From: Hormiphora californensis
Lineage: Eukaryota > Ctenophora > Tentaculata > Cydippida > Pleurobrachiidae
Direction of reading: 5' to 3'
DNA: 64,000 bases
Assembly: GCA_020137815.1 (NCBI GenBank)
Contig: CM035357.1
Span: 2,996,528-3,060,527 of the forward strand
The translations under genes and the position numbers were made by a program. The notes under the pieces are model-generated. The model ran no database searches. It saw nothing but the letters and a program-made list of their open reading frames with translations, and had not been told where the DNA came from. Position 1 is the first letter of the stretch. Every line of letters begins with the position of its first letter. Shown here piece after piece: positions 41,308 to 53,232 of the stretch.

Positions 41308-41412
41308 AGAGAGCCAGAGAGAGAGAGCCAGAGAGAGAGAGAGAGCCACAGAGAGAGAGCCAGAGAGAGAGAGGGAGCCAGAGAGAGAGCCAGAGAGCCA
41401 GAGAGCCAGAGA
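41245..41412. repeat. (GA)n microsatellite with cca interruptions
   Basis: About 60 bp of pure GA is followed by about 105 bp in which gagagcca-type words interrupt the repeat. Predicted Arg/Glu or Ser/Leu ORFs here are artefacts. Confidence 0.95.
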
Positions 41413-41668
41413 GATTGTATGGCTGCGGTGGAACATGACAAGCATCAAGTGCCAGGTATTATAGAAAACTACATGGAATGCTGATTGCGGGACCGCATGA
41501 GTGTGAACGAGGTATTTGGAAAGCAGACGAATGAACACCACCTCGCTGATGATCTCAATACTGATACATGAAGGTGCGAAGCAAACCCCAAACAAACTAA
41601 ACTATTGCGGGAAGAGAAAAGGGTTGTTGAGTAAGGGGTGGGACTCAACAAGAAACGAGGTGGGTGAC

Positions 41669-41746
41669 CTGTCAGAGCATTGGCCTGACCCATTCTCGTT
41701 TCTCTCAAGAGAACTGTGGTCAGAGCATTGGCCAATGGCCTGACAG
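41669..41746. repeat. gcattggcc-family short repeat
   Basis: It begins ctgtcagagcattggcctga and ends gccaatggcctgacag, with a gagaactgtgg hairpin part in the centre. It is in the opposite orientation to the copy at 40341. Confidence 0.75.
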
Positions 41747-42102
41747 TGGGTGACTCAACAACAACTATTGCGGGAAGGGAAAAGTATACTGTTGCGGGAA
41801 GAGAAAAGGGATCACACTGATCTTGTGGTACGGGACATTCCATTCTCCGTGAGAGATCTCTGGGCCTAATATAATCATTGTTTGAAGGACCTCTAATCTT
41901 GGGATATATCCACATATTTATTGTGGGCAGATTATAAATCCGGCATCCATATGAAGAATCGTTGTAGGTAATCTATCTTGGAACATAAATCAGAAGTGGA
42001 TGTTTTCCTGAATGAAAATGATTTGATAGGAAAGTGAAAAAATTTCAATATGATCAGTGACCAAATTGTGTCTGCTTCCACAACATTGCCTCCTCTCGAC
42101 AG

Positions 42103-45100
42103 TGCCCAGTGTTTTACACATTTTACGGGAGTTCACACTTTACCTTTGATAAGGTACACGTGGTCCCCATTGGACGCTCCAAACTTGTCTCATATAAGAC
42201 TGTCCTCTCCGCACCGGGCCGTGTAGTATATCTCGTGTTCGCGATGTATAACAGTCAGTGCCTGACAACTCCAAACGGGGCGCTCGTGAGATCCTGGGAA
42301 GAGGCAAGCACGTTACCAAAAGTGAGCATATGATAAACACTGCCAAACATCACGGTAATAATTGCACATCTGCAGTAGAATCACTGTCACAATCAACCAG
42401 CTGCGTAGATACGATATTCACTTCTCAATTTGTGTTCAATTGTTACTATTCTCGAATAGTTTTTGAAGCTGATGCAATGGACAAGACAGGAAACAGTTGC
42501 AGAATTTCAGCGTCTTTTGTGACATCTTCACTAAGCAATGAAGTTGTTACTTTTTCTCCTCGAAAAGAGTTCGGTGGATTTGCTTGGCAGATAGGATCGC
42601 TACTGAAGGATGGAGATGTTGAAGTTACCCTAACTTGTGAACCAACGGAAACCACACCAGATCTAGAAGAATGGGTCTGCAAAGCAACAATCGATGTGAC
42701 TGAAACTACATCTGGACTGATGAAAAAACAAACATTCCGGTTTAATGCTGATTCACCCACTACAGATGCTATTCTTGTGAACAGCGTGGCCTTGACCGAA
42801 AATTTTACCATTCAAGTCAGCCTTCTTGTCGAACTAAGTGTTGTAGCTAGATCAATGGCTCCGGTGCTATACAATCAAGTTTATTTCAGTCGGCTATTAA
42901 GGGATTTTCCAATTTCCTTTAATTGTACTAATAGTACACCAACGCAGCTAGTACGTATCAGATTCGAAAAAAATGGTGAAACATGTGAAATCATGGGATG
43001 TAGATCTCCTGATAACCTGTTTTTAAGTTTCTCGACCGAAAAAGAAGATCGTAAAGCGACCAGTAACAGTAAACTTATAATAATTTTGATACACGACAAG
43101 GCAAATGAAACCGTAAGATCGAAGTTGGAAAGTGTGGATTCGGGTGTGAATATCGTTTTCGAGAACATTAGAGATTTTAGTGAACAGTCAGTGATCACAT
43201 TTGTTATACTAGACCAACAATCTCAACTGGATGTCGAACATTCCAGGCCATTCAACTTTGGGAGAGATAACATTTCTACTTCAGCCCACGGAAATGCCGG
43301 CTTTATCCTGAGAGACAGCACCACCATTCCTTTAAACTCCTACATTCTGGCGTATAATTCTCCAGTGCTAAAGAATCTAATCGAAGAGGTGGGGGAGAAA
43401 GACCACGATGTTACCGACTTTGAACCTGCATCAGTTCGAATTTTCGTTGATGCTTGTTACTCGGGAAGTCTGGAGAAACTGAGCGATTCGACGGAGTTCA
43501 ATGTCTTTAATGACCTGGTAAAAATGGTAGCCGTGTTCCAAGTTAAGTGGGCGGAGAGGGAATGTCTTCGCTTCTACAGAAACCATTTACCAAAGTCATC
43601 GGATGATTTTACCGCCTATTGGAATTACGCTCTTCTAGCACTTGATAACTCAGTGAAACACAAAAGTCACAAGTTTCTAAATCATCTTTTATCTTGCGTC
43701 CCGGAAAAGGACTTTCAGTTCCACTTTCCTGAGCTCCTCGCCGAAACAACAAAGAGGTCACATCTCGACCTCGTTATGGCCATGGCAGTTGAATTTGATA
43801 TGGTTCATGAGTTCCTACACCAAGTCCTTACGATGCTGATGATTAAATTTAAGATCCCATTACTCGAGTACTTTTTGGAGACATTCAACTTTTCTCTGTG
43901 TGATGAACCAACAATGAAACGACTGGCATCAGCCGTGACGAAGTGTACTACCACCGAAATATCCTGTCAGTTTCTAACTGCAATTAAAGGGACTGGTGAA
44001 GATGAAGTGAAAGAAGCGGTGAAGGAAGATGGAACCCTAGCTGATGTAGCTAGAAATGAATGGATTAGGGGAGAATCTAAAAGCTGGCCATGTAATCAAA
44101 TACGACCCTTCTCGGTGACAAGATGGAAGTTCAAAGAGTAGATTGTTAAAACTATTGAATGAGATAATGCTATCACGTTGAGTCTCAACAAGATTTGACC
44201 TAAACATTTAATTAATTAATTAATTAATTATATGAGATTCTTTTAAATGAATGGTTGAATTCTGTGACGCTGTGTTGCTTGGTTGACGGTTGTTTAACTT
44301 TAGGTGTTTATAAAATTGTAGTTACGATTATGTAGTTATATGTAAAAAATATTTATTCTTTGGTTTTTTTACTTTGTATTCAACTGGCATCAACTAGGTT
44401 ACTATATAATTCACACAATAAGTACAGGAAATGTTCACTTGTTTCAACTCTTCCTTGGGAACCCAGGTGGACTGTGCCTTGTAAGTACACAATCAATTAA
44501 TCATCCTATCCCACTTCAAAACTCTCCCTACTTCTTCCCTGTCAGGTAAATGCTCTGACCGCGGTTCTCAATTCTCACACTCCACTGAGAAAAGGGTTCA
44601 AGGCCAATACAATGCTCTGACAGCTCCTTCCACAGGGGGCAGTGCTACGCTGGCATCCTGGGAAGTGGGTGCGGATTTTGTGACCCACGCGATCCCACAT
44701 GCCACTTGTGTTATACTTCTGGATGTAATTCCCCGTAAGTAGAGTAACAGTCAACATATATCTCAGTTTCAGGCTTGATATCAGTACTGTCTCTCATCTC
44801 TTTTCACTAATTGCCAATTTAATCCCCATTTAGGGTCCCTTCTACCACCCCACCGGCCTTGGTTCCCGAACAACCTTCCAACGACACAGATCCTGTCCTC
44901 ACACCGCCTCTCAATCAAAAATTTCTCACTGACTTTTGGTGTGGAGTATTTCTGGGGTTTTCAGTGGCGATTGTTATCGGGTTTTTGATTAGTTGGTCCT
45001 GCCGAAGATACTGTACTAAATCACGCCAACCGCTTCCTACCTCTCTCGCCCTGGGGCTGGTAAATTTCAACCTGGATTCTACACAGGGACTAATAAATGA

Positions 45101-45128
45101 TGATGAAGAAATTACCATCCCAATCTAG
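42103..45128 (+). CDS. Unrecognised single-pass membrane protein, 3' exons
   Basis: Exons 42103-42321, 44428-44480, 44636-44734 and 44834-45128 join in phase 0, 2, 2 to a stop. The first encodes about 73 residues starting CPVFYTFYGSSHFTF and containing YLVFAMYNSQC. The two small exons are Cys-rich (MFTCFNSSLG; GSGCGFCDPRDPTCHLC), giving a compact extracellular cysteine module. The last exon has a Pro/Thr linker, a membrane helix (GVFLGFSVAIVIGFLISW), a basic stop-transfer (CRRYCTKSR) and a short acidic tail ending EITIPI. The upstream exon(s) with start codon and signal peptide were not found. I do not recognise the family. Cell-surface location is inferred from the helix and cysteine pattern. 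An intronless BTB ORF lies in the intron 42322-44427. Confidence 0.68.
42330..44141 (+). CDS. BTB-domain protein, intronless ORF nested in an intron
   Basis: A 603-residue ORF starts at ATG 42330, the first in-frame ATG. Residues ~315-420 look like a BTB/POZ domain: AGFILRDSTTIPLNSYILA, SPVLKNLIEE, VRIFVDACYSGSL and the KMVAVFQVKWAERECLRFY helix. The region after it is helical and resembles a BACK-like extension. Residues ~30-310 have repeated beta-strand-like patterns (EFGGFAWQIG, FNCYYSRIVFEAD) that could be MATH-like, but I cannot establish that. BTB proteins often act as Cullin-3 substrate adaptors; that role is family knowledge, not seen here. The ORF starts 9 bp inside the intron of the membrane-protein gene on the same strand. 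No splice joins it to the 42103-42321 exon in frame. A retrocopy or overlapping transcription unit would explain this. Confidence 0.75.
   Translation: MINTAKHHGNNCTSAVESLSQSTSCVDTIFTSQFVFNCYYSRIVFEADAMDKTGNSCRISASFVTSSLSNEVVTFSPRKEFGGFAWQIGSLLKDGDVEVTLTCEPTETTPDLEEWVCKATIDVTETTSGLMKKQTFRFNADSPTTDAILVNSVALTENFTIQVSLLVELSVVARSMAPVLYNQVYFSRLLRDFPISFNCTNSTPTQLVRIRFEKNGETCEIMGCRSPDNLFLSFSTEKEDRKATSNSKLIIILIHDKANETVRSKLESVDSGVNIVFENIRDFSEQSVITFVILDQQSQLDVEHSRPFNFGRDNISTSAHGNAGFILRDSTTIPLNSYILAYNSPVLKNLIEEVGEKDHDVTDFEPASVRIFVDACYSGSLEKLSDSTEFNVFNDLVKMVAVFQVKWAERECLRFYRNHLPKSSDDFTAYWNYALLALDNSVKHKSHKFLNHLLSCVPEKDFQFHFPELLAETTKRSHLDLVMAMAVEFDMVHEFLHQVLTMLMIKFKIPLLEYFLETFNFSLCDEPTMKRLASAVTKCTTTEISCQFLTAIKGTGEDEVKEAVKEDGTLADVARNEWIRGESKSWPCNQIRPFSVTRWKFKE
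44539..44623. repeat. gcattggcc-family short repeat beside a splice acceptor
   Basis: This copy lies in the 155-bp intron 44481-44635 and makes up more than half of it. It ends ccaatacaatgctctgacag, 12 bp before the acceptor. Confidence 0.7.
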
Positions 45129-45400
45129 ATTCCCATTTTTGAGGTTGAGATAAAAGTGTTTGCATTTCCTTTTAATTGACAATTGTGTGTCCATTTACCA
45201 ATACCTCTTCGTCGCAGAGTAGCCGACATTGTGTCTCTGCCTGTCAGTGTCTCCGGCCTTCTTCGGTGTCAGTGACGCCGAGGAGTGAAGACCAGTGACG
45301 CTGGTCGCTGATCTTAGCGTAAAAACTCGGTCTGGTGTCTGGTGTTTTTCTTGCAATAACTCGGTAATATAGTTAGGGGCGGGAAGCCGAATATCGGCCA
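45129..45400. other. 3' flank of membrane-protein gene
   Basis: No ORF of note. Inverted words around gtcagtgacgccgagg and accagtgacgctggtcgctga form a small GC-rich fold-back near 45255-45320. Confidence 0.5.
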
Positions 45401-46654
45401 TGAATGGGAAAATCAATGCAACAAGCTGATTTCTTCACCAATGTGTCCCCAATGGTGTCCTTTATTACCAAAAAAAAGTGTAACATCCGGCTCGGAGTGG
45501 AACATGCTCAAAATTTAGAAAAACCATATGGGCGTGGTCGAGCATGGGAAATTTTTTTACCATCAACCTAAATGGAAAAACGAGGGCACTAGAATGTGCA
45601 GAATCATCGCATTAGTGGGGGTAGGTGCCGGAATTAAGTCTCTATCTCATCCGGTTAATTAGATAATTGGATAATTCGGTTTGCACATAATTTTCCTTTG
45701 GTTATATGGCTATAGCCACTTAGGAAAGGAGTAGAGACAAAACCGAGGGCACTAAAATGATCAGCGTTCTCGAATTAGTGGGGGTAGGTGCTGGAATTAA
45801 GTCTTTATCTCATTCGGGTAATTAGATAATTGGATAATTAGGTTTGTGCATAACCGTTTTTTGGCTATATGGCTATAGCCACTTAGGAATGGTTTAGAGA
45901 CTTTTCATTGGTGCCATTTTGTAGGTAATGGTCAAGTTATGGGGGGTCGACGTCGGACTATTAAGCTCTATCTTCAACCGTTTAGCCGTTATTTGACTTT
46001 AAAGGTGCTCAAAATGAGCAAAAAACGGTAAAAAGCCCGATTTAGAGCACCTTTAAAGTCAAATAGCGGCTAAACGGTTGAAGATAGAGCTTAAAAGTCC
46101 GACGTCGACCCCTCATAACTTGGCTATTGCCTACAAAATGGCACCAGTGAAAAGTCTCTAAACCATTCCTAAGTGGCTATAGCCATATAGCCAAAAAACG
46201 GTTATGTGCAAACCTAATTATCCAATTATCTAATTACCCGAATGAGATAGAGACTTAATTCCAGTACCTACCCCCACTAATTCGAGGACGCTGATCATTT
46301 TAGTTCCCTCGGTTTTGTCTCTACTCCTTTCCTAAAAGGCTATAGCCATATAACCAAAGGAAAATTATGCGCAAACCTAATTATCCAATTATCTAATTAA
46401 CCGGATGAGATAGAGACTTAATTCCGGCACCTACCCCCACTAATGCGATGATTCTGCACATTCTAGTGCCCTCGTTTTTCCATTTAGGTTGATGGTAAAG
46501 AAATTTCCCACGCTCGACCACGCCCATATGGTTTTTCTAAATTTTGAGCATGTTCCACTCCGAGCCGGATGTTACACTTTTTTTTGGTAATAAAGGACAC
46601 CATTGGGGACACATTGGTGAATAAATCAGCTTGTTGCATTGATTTTCCCATTCA
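45401..46654. repeat. 1.25-kb palindrome with ~610-bp arms
   Basis: The left arm starts tgaatgggaaaatcaatgca and the right arm ends with its complement at 46654; the centre is near 46027 with a spacer of about 35 bp. Each arm itself contains two diverged tandem units sharing attagtgggggtaggtgc and tatggctatagccacttagg. Weak homology (gttaggggc / gcccctaac) extends a few tens of bases beyond both ends. No ORF was seen. It occupies most of the interval between two convergent genes. Confidence 0.95.
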
Positions 46655-47141
46655 GGCTGGTCTAGCCCCTAACTAATATGTTTGATGAGGTTATCAAATT
46701 AAGAATCGAGAGACTAGAAGGCGGAAGCGGAAAAGACAGATCGAGACGGAGATTTTTTGATCGGGCGACAGGCAGGTTTTGAAATTTTGTGAAGCTTTTT
46801 TTACATGTTCATGTTGCAGGAAGTTTATGCTGCGCAATTTCCGAAAACCTACGCGCAGCAGTGCATTGACCTAAAACTCGCGGTGGCATTCAAGTTAAAA
46901 ATAAGTTCAACAGGGCTAAGTCAGTAAATCAAAATGAGGTGCTGTGTAATTTCACCTGACGGTGAATGAACAAACTGATACTCACCATATTGTTGAAAGG
47001 TATCAAATCTATTTGTTACATATTCTTCACTTCTATAATTATTTACATTTAATGATTATGGTTTACATTTATTTTATGGACAGTGGATATTAAATTTACA
47101 AAATACAGTTTTTCTCTATCTCTTTTTCCATCTCTCAGTCT
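46655..47141. other. 3' flank of CFAP54-like gene
   Basis: AT-rich sequence with no recognised exon or repeat. It should contain the 3' untranslated region of the minus-strand gene. Confidence 0.5.
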
Positions 47142-50100
47142 TTATTTGCCTGTTTCCCTGGTGCTAGGTCGAGACTGGGATGCGCTAATCGGACTCCCGG
47201 GGACTGGTTCCACCGTCTTCGCAAGGACCTTCCGGAATGAGAGGATCCATTTGCAGAGGTCGGGGTGTTGTTGGGGTTCACTGCTCTTGCTCAAAAGGTT
47301 CTCCAGAAGGAGACAGGTTGGAGGAAGAGAAGGTATCTGCTTGGTACAGAACCTAAAGAGGAGATAATAATTGTTAAATCAAAAGAAAAAACATATCTCA
47401 TTTTTTTGGGAAATGAGAATGAGATCCAGATTAGGAAAGGAAGTCAAGTTTGGAATTGGATTGGGAAGTTTGGGGACCAGGAATAACACGCACCTCTCTC
47501 GATACAGCAGGATCAAGTCCCATGAACTTTACCATGGCATCAACCAGGGCCACTTTGGTTTCACTCGGTTCGAAAGGTTCGGGAGAGAAAGATCCAGTTT
47601 TGTTGGAGCTCCTTGACGGGGGTGCTGGCTCCGGGATACTGGGTGGAGCAGGTGCTGCTGCCTCCTGTTTCTTGGCAACCTCCTCCTCGATTAGAGTGGC
47701 GGCGTGGGCGTACTCACACTGCACGTGCATCTATAACAGGAGAGAGGGGGAGTTAGGAGTGGGGGAATCGGATTATGTTAGCTGAATTTAAATAACATCA
47801 GCCCCTCTTCCTATTCCTTTCTATCTTGTTGAGTAACTCAACAATTTCTATCCGCAAGAGGGGCATACATGCCGTGCCCTAAATCAATATAACTCCACCC
47901 AACACATACCGCATTCAGATCGGCTGAGGAGAAGTGAAGGAGACCAAGGAATGAGTTGGCACCGAACAGGGGTGAGTTAGTCTTTACGGATTTGTAGTTG
48001 ATCGCATAGTACACCAGGATGTCTTTCGATTTGTTCTAAAAGAGGAAATAAGATTGGTGAAGGGAAAACATTACATATTCTGTTACAGAATATCCCAGTT
48101 CTTGTGATATTGGCCTTGCCTCCAAGTACTGCAGTACAGTCGAACCCCGATTTACCGGGATGCTCGGGGGTCTGATTGTACTTGGTTGCAAAGCTGCAAC
48201 GTCCCAAGAACTTGGATTCTGTAACACTGTAACAGAATATATGTGAATCAATCAATCAAAGCTACCACGGTGGGTAGTGACTGGGATTTTGTTCAGATGG
48301 TTCTGACTAGTGGGGGGGTCAATTAACTCACATTGACCATGGAATGGTTGGCTAAGGCGAGGTGTGTGTGTCTGCAGTACAATGCAATGTTCAGGGGAGG
48401 CATCAGCTATTGAATCACCACCCACCACACCTCCACCAGGACTCCTTACTGCTCACTGAACTGGGGGTACCAGTCCTACCAACCTGAGGGGGGGGGAGGG
48501 GGTTATTGGTCTGCTCACTGAACTGGGGGTACCAGTCCTACCAACCTGAGGAGGGAGGGGGTTATTGCGCTGCTCACTGAACTGGGGGTACCAGTCCTAC
48601 CAACCTGAGGGGGGAGGGAGGGGGTTATTGGGCTAGGGGTACCAGTCCTACCAACCTGAGGGGGGAGGGGGTTATTGGGCTGGGGGGTACCAGTCCTACC
48701 AACCTGAGGGGGGAGGGAGGGTTATTGGGCTGGGGGTACCAGTCCTACCAACCTGAGGGGGGGAGGGAGGGGGTTATTGGGCTGGGGGTACCAGTCCTAC
48801 CAACCTGAGGGGGGAGGGGGTTATTGGGCTGGGGGTACCAGTCCTACCAACCTGAGGGGGGAGGGAGGGTTATTGGGCTGGGGGTACCAGTCCTACCAAC
48901 CTGAGGGGGGAGGGAGGGTTATTGGGCTGCTCACTGAACTGGGGGTACCAGTCCTACCAACCTGAGGGGGGAGGGAGGGGGTTATTGGGCTGGGGGTACC
49001 AGTCCTACCAACCTGAGGGGGGAGGGGGTTATTGGGCTGCTCACTGAACTGGGGGTACCAGTCCTACCAACCTGAGGGGGGAGGGAGGGGGTTATTGGGC
49101 TGGGGGTACCAGTCCTACCAACCTGAGGGGGGAGGGGGTTATTGGGCTGGGGGTACCAGTCCTACCAACCTGAGGGGGGAGGGGGTTATTGGGCTGGGGG
49201 TACCAGTCCTACCAACCTGAGGGGGGAGGGAGGGTTATTGGGCTGCTCACTGAACTGAGGGTACCAGTCCTACCAACCTAAACAAGGAGGGAGGGGGTTA
49301 TTGCGCTGCTTCTGTCTTTTACCCAGTACCCACACCGCACATCAGCATAATGAGAAGTAAGCTGCACAACTGTGCTGACAACAGTGTGTTTCATTCTTTC
49401 TAAATTTGAAGACTGAAACTATTCTTGTCTAATTCACCCAACTACATACCGTGAGATAAGAGATATTCCTAGAAATGGTTGGTATCCTGCACTCCTTCTT
49501 CCACCCTGGCATGTTTCCAGCTATAAACCCATGTAGTTTTGACACCCTACTGGCCAGGCCAGGATTGGCACACTGCCCGCTATACCCCTGGGTGTTGAGA
49601 TCTCTCTTCAGGGTGTCTAGGTATCCGAGGAGTTTGACCCAGGAAAGGTTGGGTTGGGCGGTGATGTGGGGGATGGTCTTGTGTCCGGGTTGGAGAAGTC
49701 GTAGGGAGAGATCTCTGTTGAGCTCCAGAGCTGTGGTGGGATATTGGGTGTTTTATTGGAAATATTTAATTTAAAGCTCTCAAGTTTTGATTCATATTCT
49801 AGTGTCAGTGGGATAGAACACATTGATTCAAATTACCCCCAACGAACCTGTGAACTGGGGAAGTTTCTTAAGATCCTTTGCAGATAGTTGATGTTGGGAT
49901 GCCTTCTGTTTCTCTAGCCCAGGTAGAGAGTTATGGGCAGTCTGACATAGTCCTGCTGACCTAATGGCTGACCAGCAGGCCCGTTTCTCCAATGTTGACT
50001 GTTTGGCCGCTGGGGAAATGGGATTTGAGTTTAGAATCGGTCCGGAGAAATACACAGGAAGAAACAAATTAGGGGTATAATTCGGGAGACTTTGGAAAGT

Positions 50101-51801
50101 TACCAACAATGATCCATCTCTACCTCTGATTTTTAATTGAATTTTAGTACCTTCGGAGTTGGACAGCTTATAAGTGATGTATGCTATCTCCAAATATGCC
50201 TCCCTTGCTATCGCAGTGTTGTAATCACTGACATTGATACATTCACAAAGCGTATTAATCGCAGCAACCACATCGCCCCCTGCCTCCCATTTCCCACGCA
50301 GCACCACACCAAGCCTGATCAGCAACTCAGACTTTAACCCACAATCGAGTGCTGGGTAGGTTAGACTCTCCACAAGTGCTGTTTCCAGCTCCTCAAGTGC
50401 GGGTAGTGTGTTGTTGGTTCCGGTTGTCATGATTTCAGAGATCTCAGTGAGACGGGTGTCGCACCATAGGATTCGTTCCAGGGCACATACCCGACCGGTT
50501 GAGATGTGTTTGCAACCCGTGCTGACACCGTAGTAGGCAAGTTGTTGGTATTGGAGGAGTTCACGAACTTTTGATAGCCTGGAGAGAGGGATATTTTATG
50601 GTTTAACGGATAACCCACCTTTACGGAGGGTCGAACAATCAAGGCAAGAGAGGGATATTGGTGAAGCTAATTTACTAATACTCTTTCTGTTATTGTTAAA
50701 TGTTAACTTACCGTGTAGCCAGTTTTTCAGGGTTTTTCTCTCGTGTTGCTGCATAAAGGATAGCTGTGACACTAATTCCAGCGCTGGCACATGACGGCTC
50801 GGGAATTCTTGCCAGAGTCGTTAAAATCTCTTTCTGAAGTTGGGATGATGGTTAAAAAGAGAGTTTCTGTAGAAAGTTTGACCCAGCTGGAGCAAGTCGA
50901 CCACCAGACATGCTAAATTTTCCCACGGTTCGCGCGCAGAGAGTGCGCGCGATGTACTTTCAATAGAAGGGAGGTGGAGTTGCCGTGGTAACAAGCGGTA
51001 GACCCTGTTGTTGGAGACCACGCTTGCTACTTCACTGCAGCTGCTGGAAAGAAGTTTGGAGCCATCACGATGATAGTTAGTGGAACCTTCTAGAAAGAAG
51101 AACAGGTGTTTCAAGGCTTCCATTATTAGCTGGAACACTACGATCTACTCCTGTAGAAACGAATCTAATTTCATTCATAATCATATTCATCACTTCACAT
51201 TCTCTCCCTTTCTCTTCCCACCACATCAAGCCACCTGTTCCAACCCCACACATATGCCACGACATAAAATGTTTCGAGGGGGACAGACGAATGAACAAAC
51301 GTCACGGGGTGTGACTTGTGAAAAAAGATTCCTGAGGGCATCACGGATTGTTCTAGAATCTACCAATCGAATTTGAACCTTATCAGCACGTGTCGCTGTC
51401 TAGTCCCTAAATTTCTAGAAACAAGACTGAAAATTTGAAATGGAACCTTCTCGAAACTTCTGTCAGGCCAATGCTCTGACCACCGCGTGCTCCGAAATGA
51501 GAACTTCCCCCGACAGATTTTTCTTTCCTTTCTTACTCCTGTACAAACACCCCACCCCCATCCCAACTAATCCAACTTCCGTACCTCAATATTAGGTAAG
51601 GCTCCATCATCTATCTCTTGTAACATCAACTGCTGTTTCAACCAGGCCCGGGCCTCAGATGCTGTGAACATCTCCGCTTCTCGGAGGGTCAACTTACATA
51701 TCTTCTGGATGTCGTTACCACCTGAAGATTAATTTGGAATCAAAATGTGATGAACTAGGGGGAATATAATATGGAAAATAATATGAATTAATGGGAAATT
51801 A

Positions 51802-51848
<47 letters not shown>

Positions 51849-52989
51849 TTTAGTTAAAGTAATGATCTCACTATGTACAGCGCTGAATGCACATATCGGA
51901 TTCATTAGTGGGTGGAAGCTGTATACATTGTTTTATGGACAAAGCTGGGCAATGCCCAGTGGGCACTGGGCATCCCGATCGAAAGTAAAGCATGAAACAA
52001 GGCTCAGTGCCCTGAATAAAGATCCTTTATTTAGAAGTTACCCAAAATAAACCATCAACAGCCCCGCACTACTGTGTTTACTTAGTATACTGCACTGCAT
52101 AGCAATAATGTGCGTTGCAGCCACTGCCCCGCAGTTTCATTGCAGCATCTATTTTCCTTGCTTCTCTCTCTGTATTCTACCAATGGGGTCTAGCTCCTGT
52201 CATAAATTATATTACAGTCGGACACCGATTTAGTGGCATCCTCGGGGGAAAAAATCCTGCCACTAAATTGGGGTGCCACTAAATCGGGGTCAAATAATGT
52301 GAATTTCCTATATCGGGGGAAAAAAATCCTGCCACTAAATCGGGGTGCCACTAAATCGGGGGCCACTAAATCGGGGTCCGACTGTATTGTCTATTTCCTG
52401 TATGTTTCACATGTACGCTACCACATGATGTGCCCTACATCTAATACCACTACCTATCACGTACTAGGAGTGTGTGTCGGAGTTTGTGAGAAGCGAATAT
52501 ATTGGTAATGATATTATAGACACCCTGCAGCACAGTACTGTCTGTGTGCATAAGTTAGTGCTGTAACTTAGCTTCTGTTCAACTGTCGTGCTATTTGGTC
52601 TTGTGACCGTGCTTGAGCGGTCTAGTTTGTGTTGTTTGGTTTTTCACTTCATAGTCTGTGTCATTTGGTAGTAAGTCTAATTTTTTACCCACCTCAGTTA
52701 GACAGTAACCAGTAACCACTAGTTACTACCCAATGGTTACTACCCACATGTCTGTTGTACCCACCGTATGCAGTTGTCAGTTGAGCCAGGCCCAAGATCA
52801 GAGTTCTGTTTAAGTTGTAGCCAGGTATGGCCATCAAGGCGTCTCTTCGCACAAACCTCTTCATAGCTCACAACATCCTTCCTGGAAATAGAGGGGTGAG
52901 TTTAAAATGGAGTTGGAAATATTTGAGTTTTCGGCAGACAAAATGTGACAAATTGAGCACAACCTGCGTCTCTATTAGGTTTTGGGAAT

Positions 52990-53051
<62 letters not shown>

Positions 53052-53200
53052 GATAGAGCGATAGAGAGCAGAGGATCTCGATTAAGTGAGCTAGCTCAAC
53101 ATCCTCTATACCTCCTGTGTCTCCCCGTTATGGAACAATTTGTAAAGTAGTAGTTTCATTTGTACGTAGCTTGATCCGGAAGTTGTACATAGAGGGAGGG

Positions 53201-53232
<32 letters not shown>

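Larger units (their letters stand above)
40181..42102. other. Divergent region between STXBP4-like and membrane-protein genes
   Basis: This should hold the STXBP4-like promoter and at least one unseen 5' exon, with signal peptide, of the + strand membrane-protein gene. I found no clear first exon. Two gcattggcc-family repeats (40341-40403, 41669-41746) and a (GA)n tract (41245-41412) occupy part of it. Between about 40560 and 40720 the words ctgcaga and cagcagg recur in both orientations. Confidence 0.5.

Noticed and set aside
41185-41595. Arg-Glu and Ser-Leu repeat ORFs on both strands
   Set aside because: Translation of the (GA)n tract and its complement.
48777-49220. Repeated ORFs with GTSPTNLRGEG-like units
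   Set aside because: They are translation of the minisatellite in a CFAP54-like intron; no splice sites or start fit.
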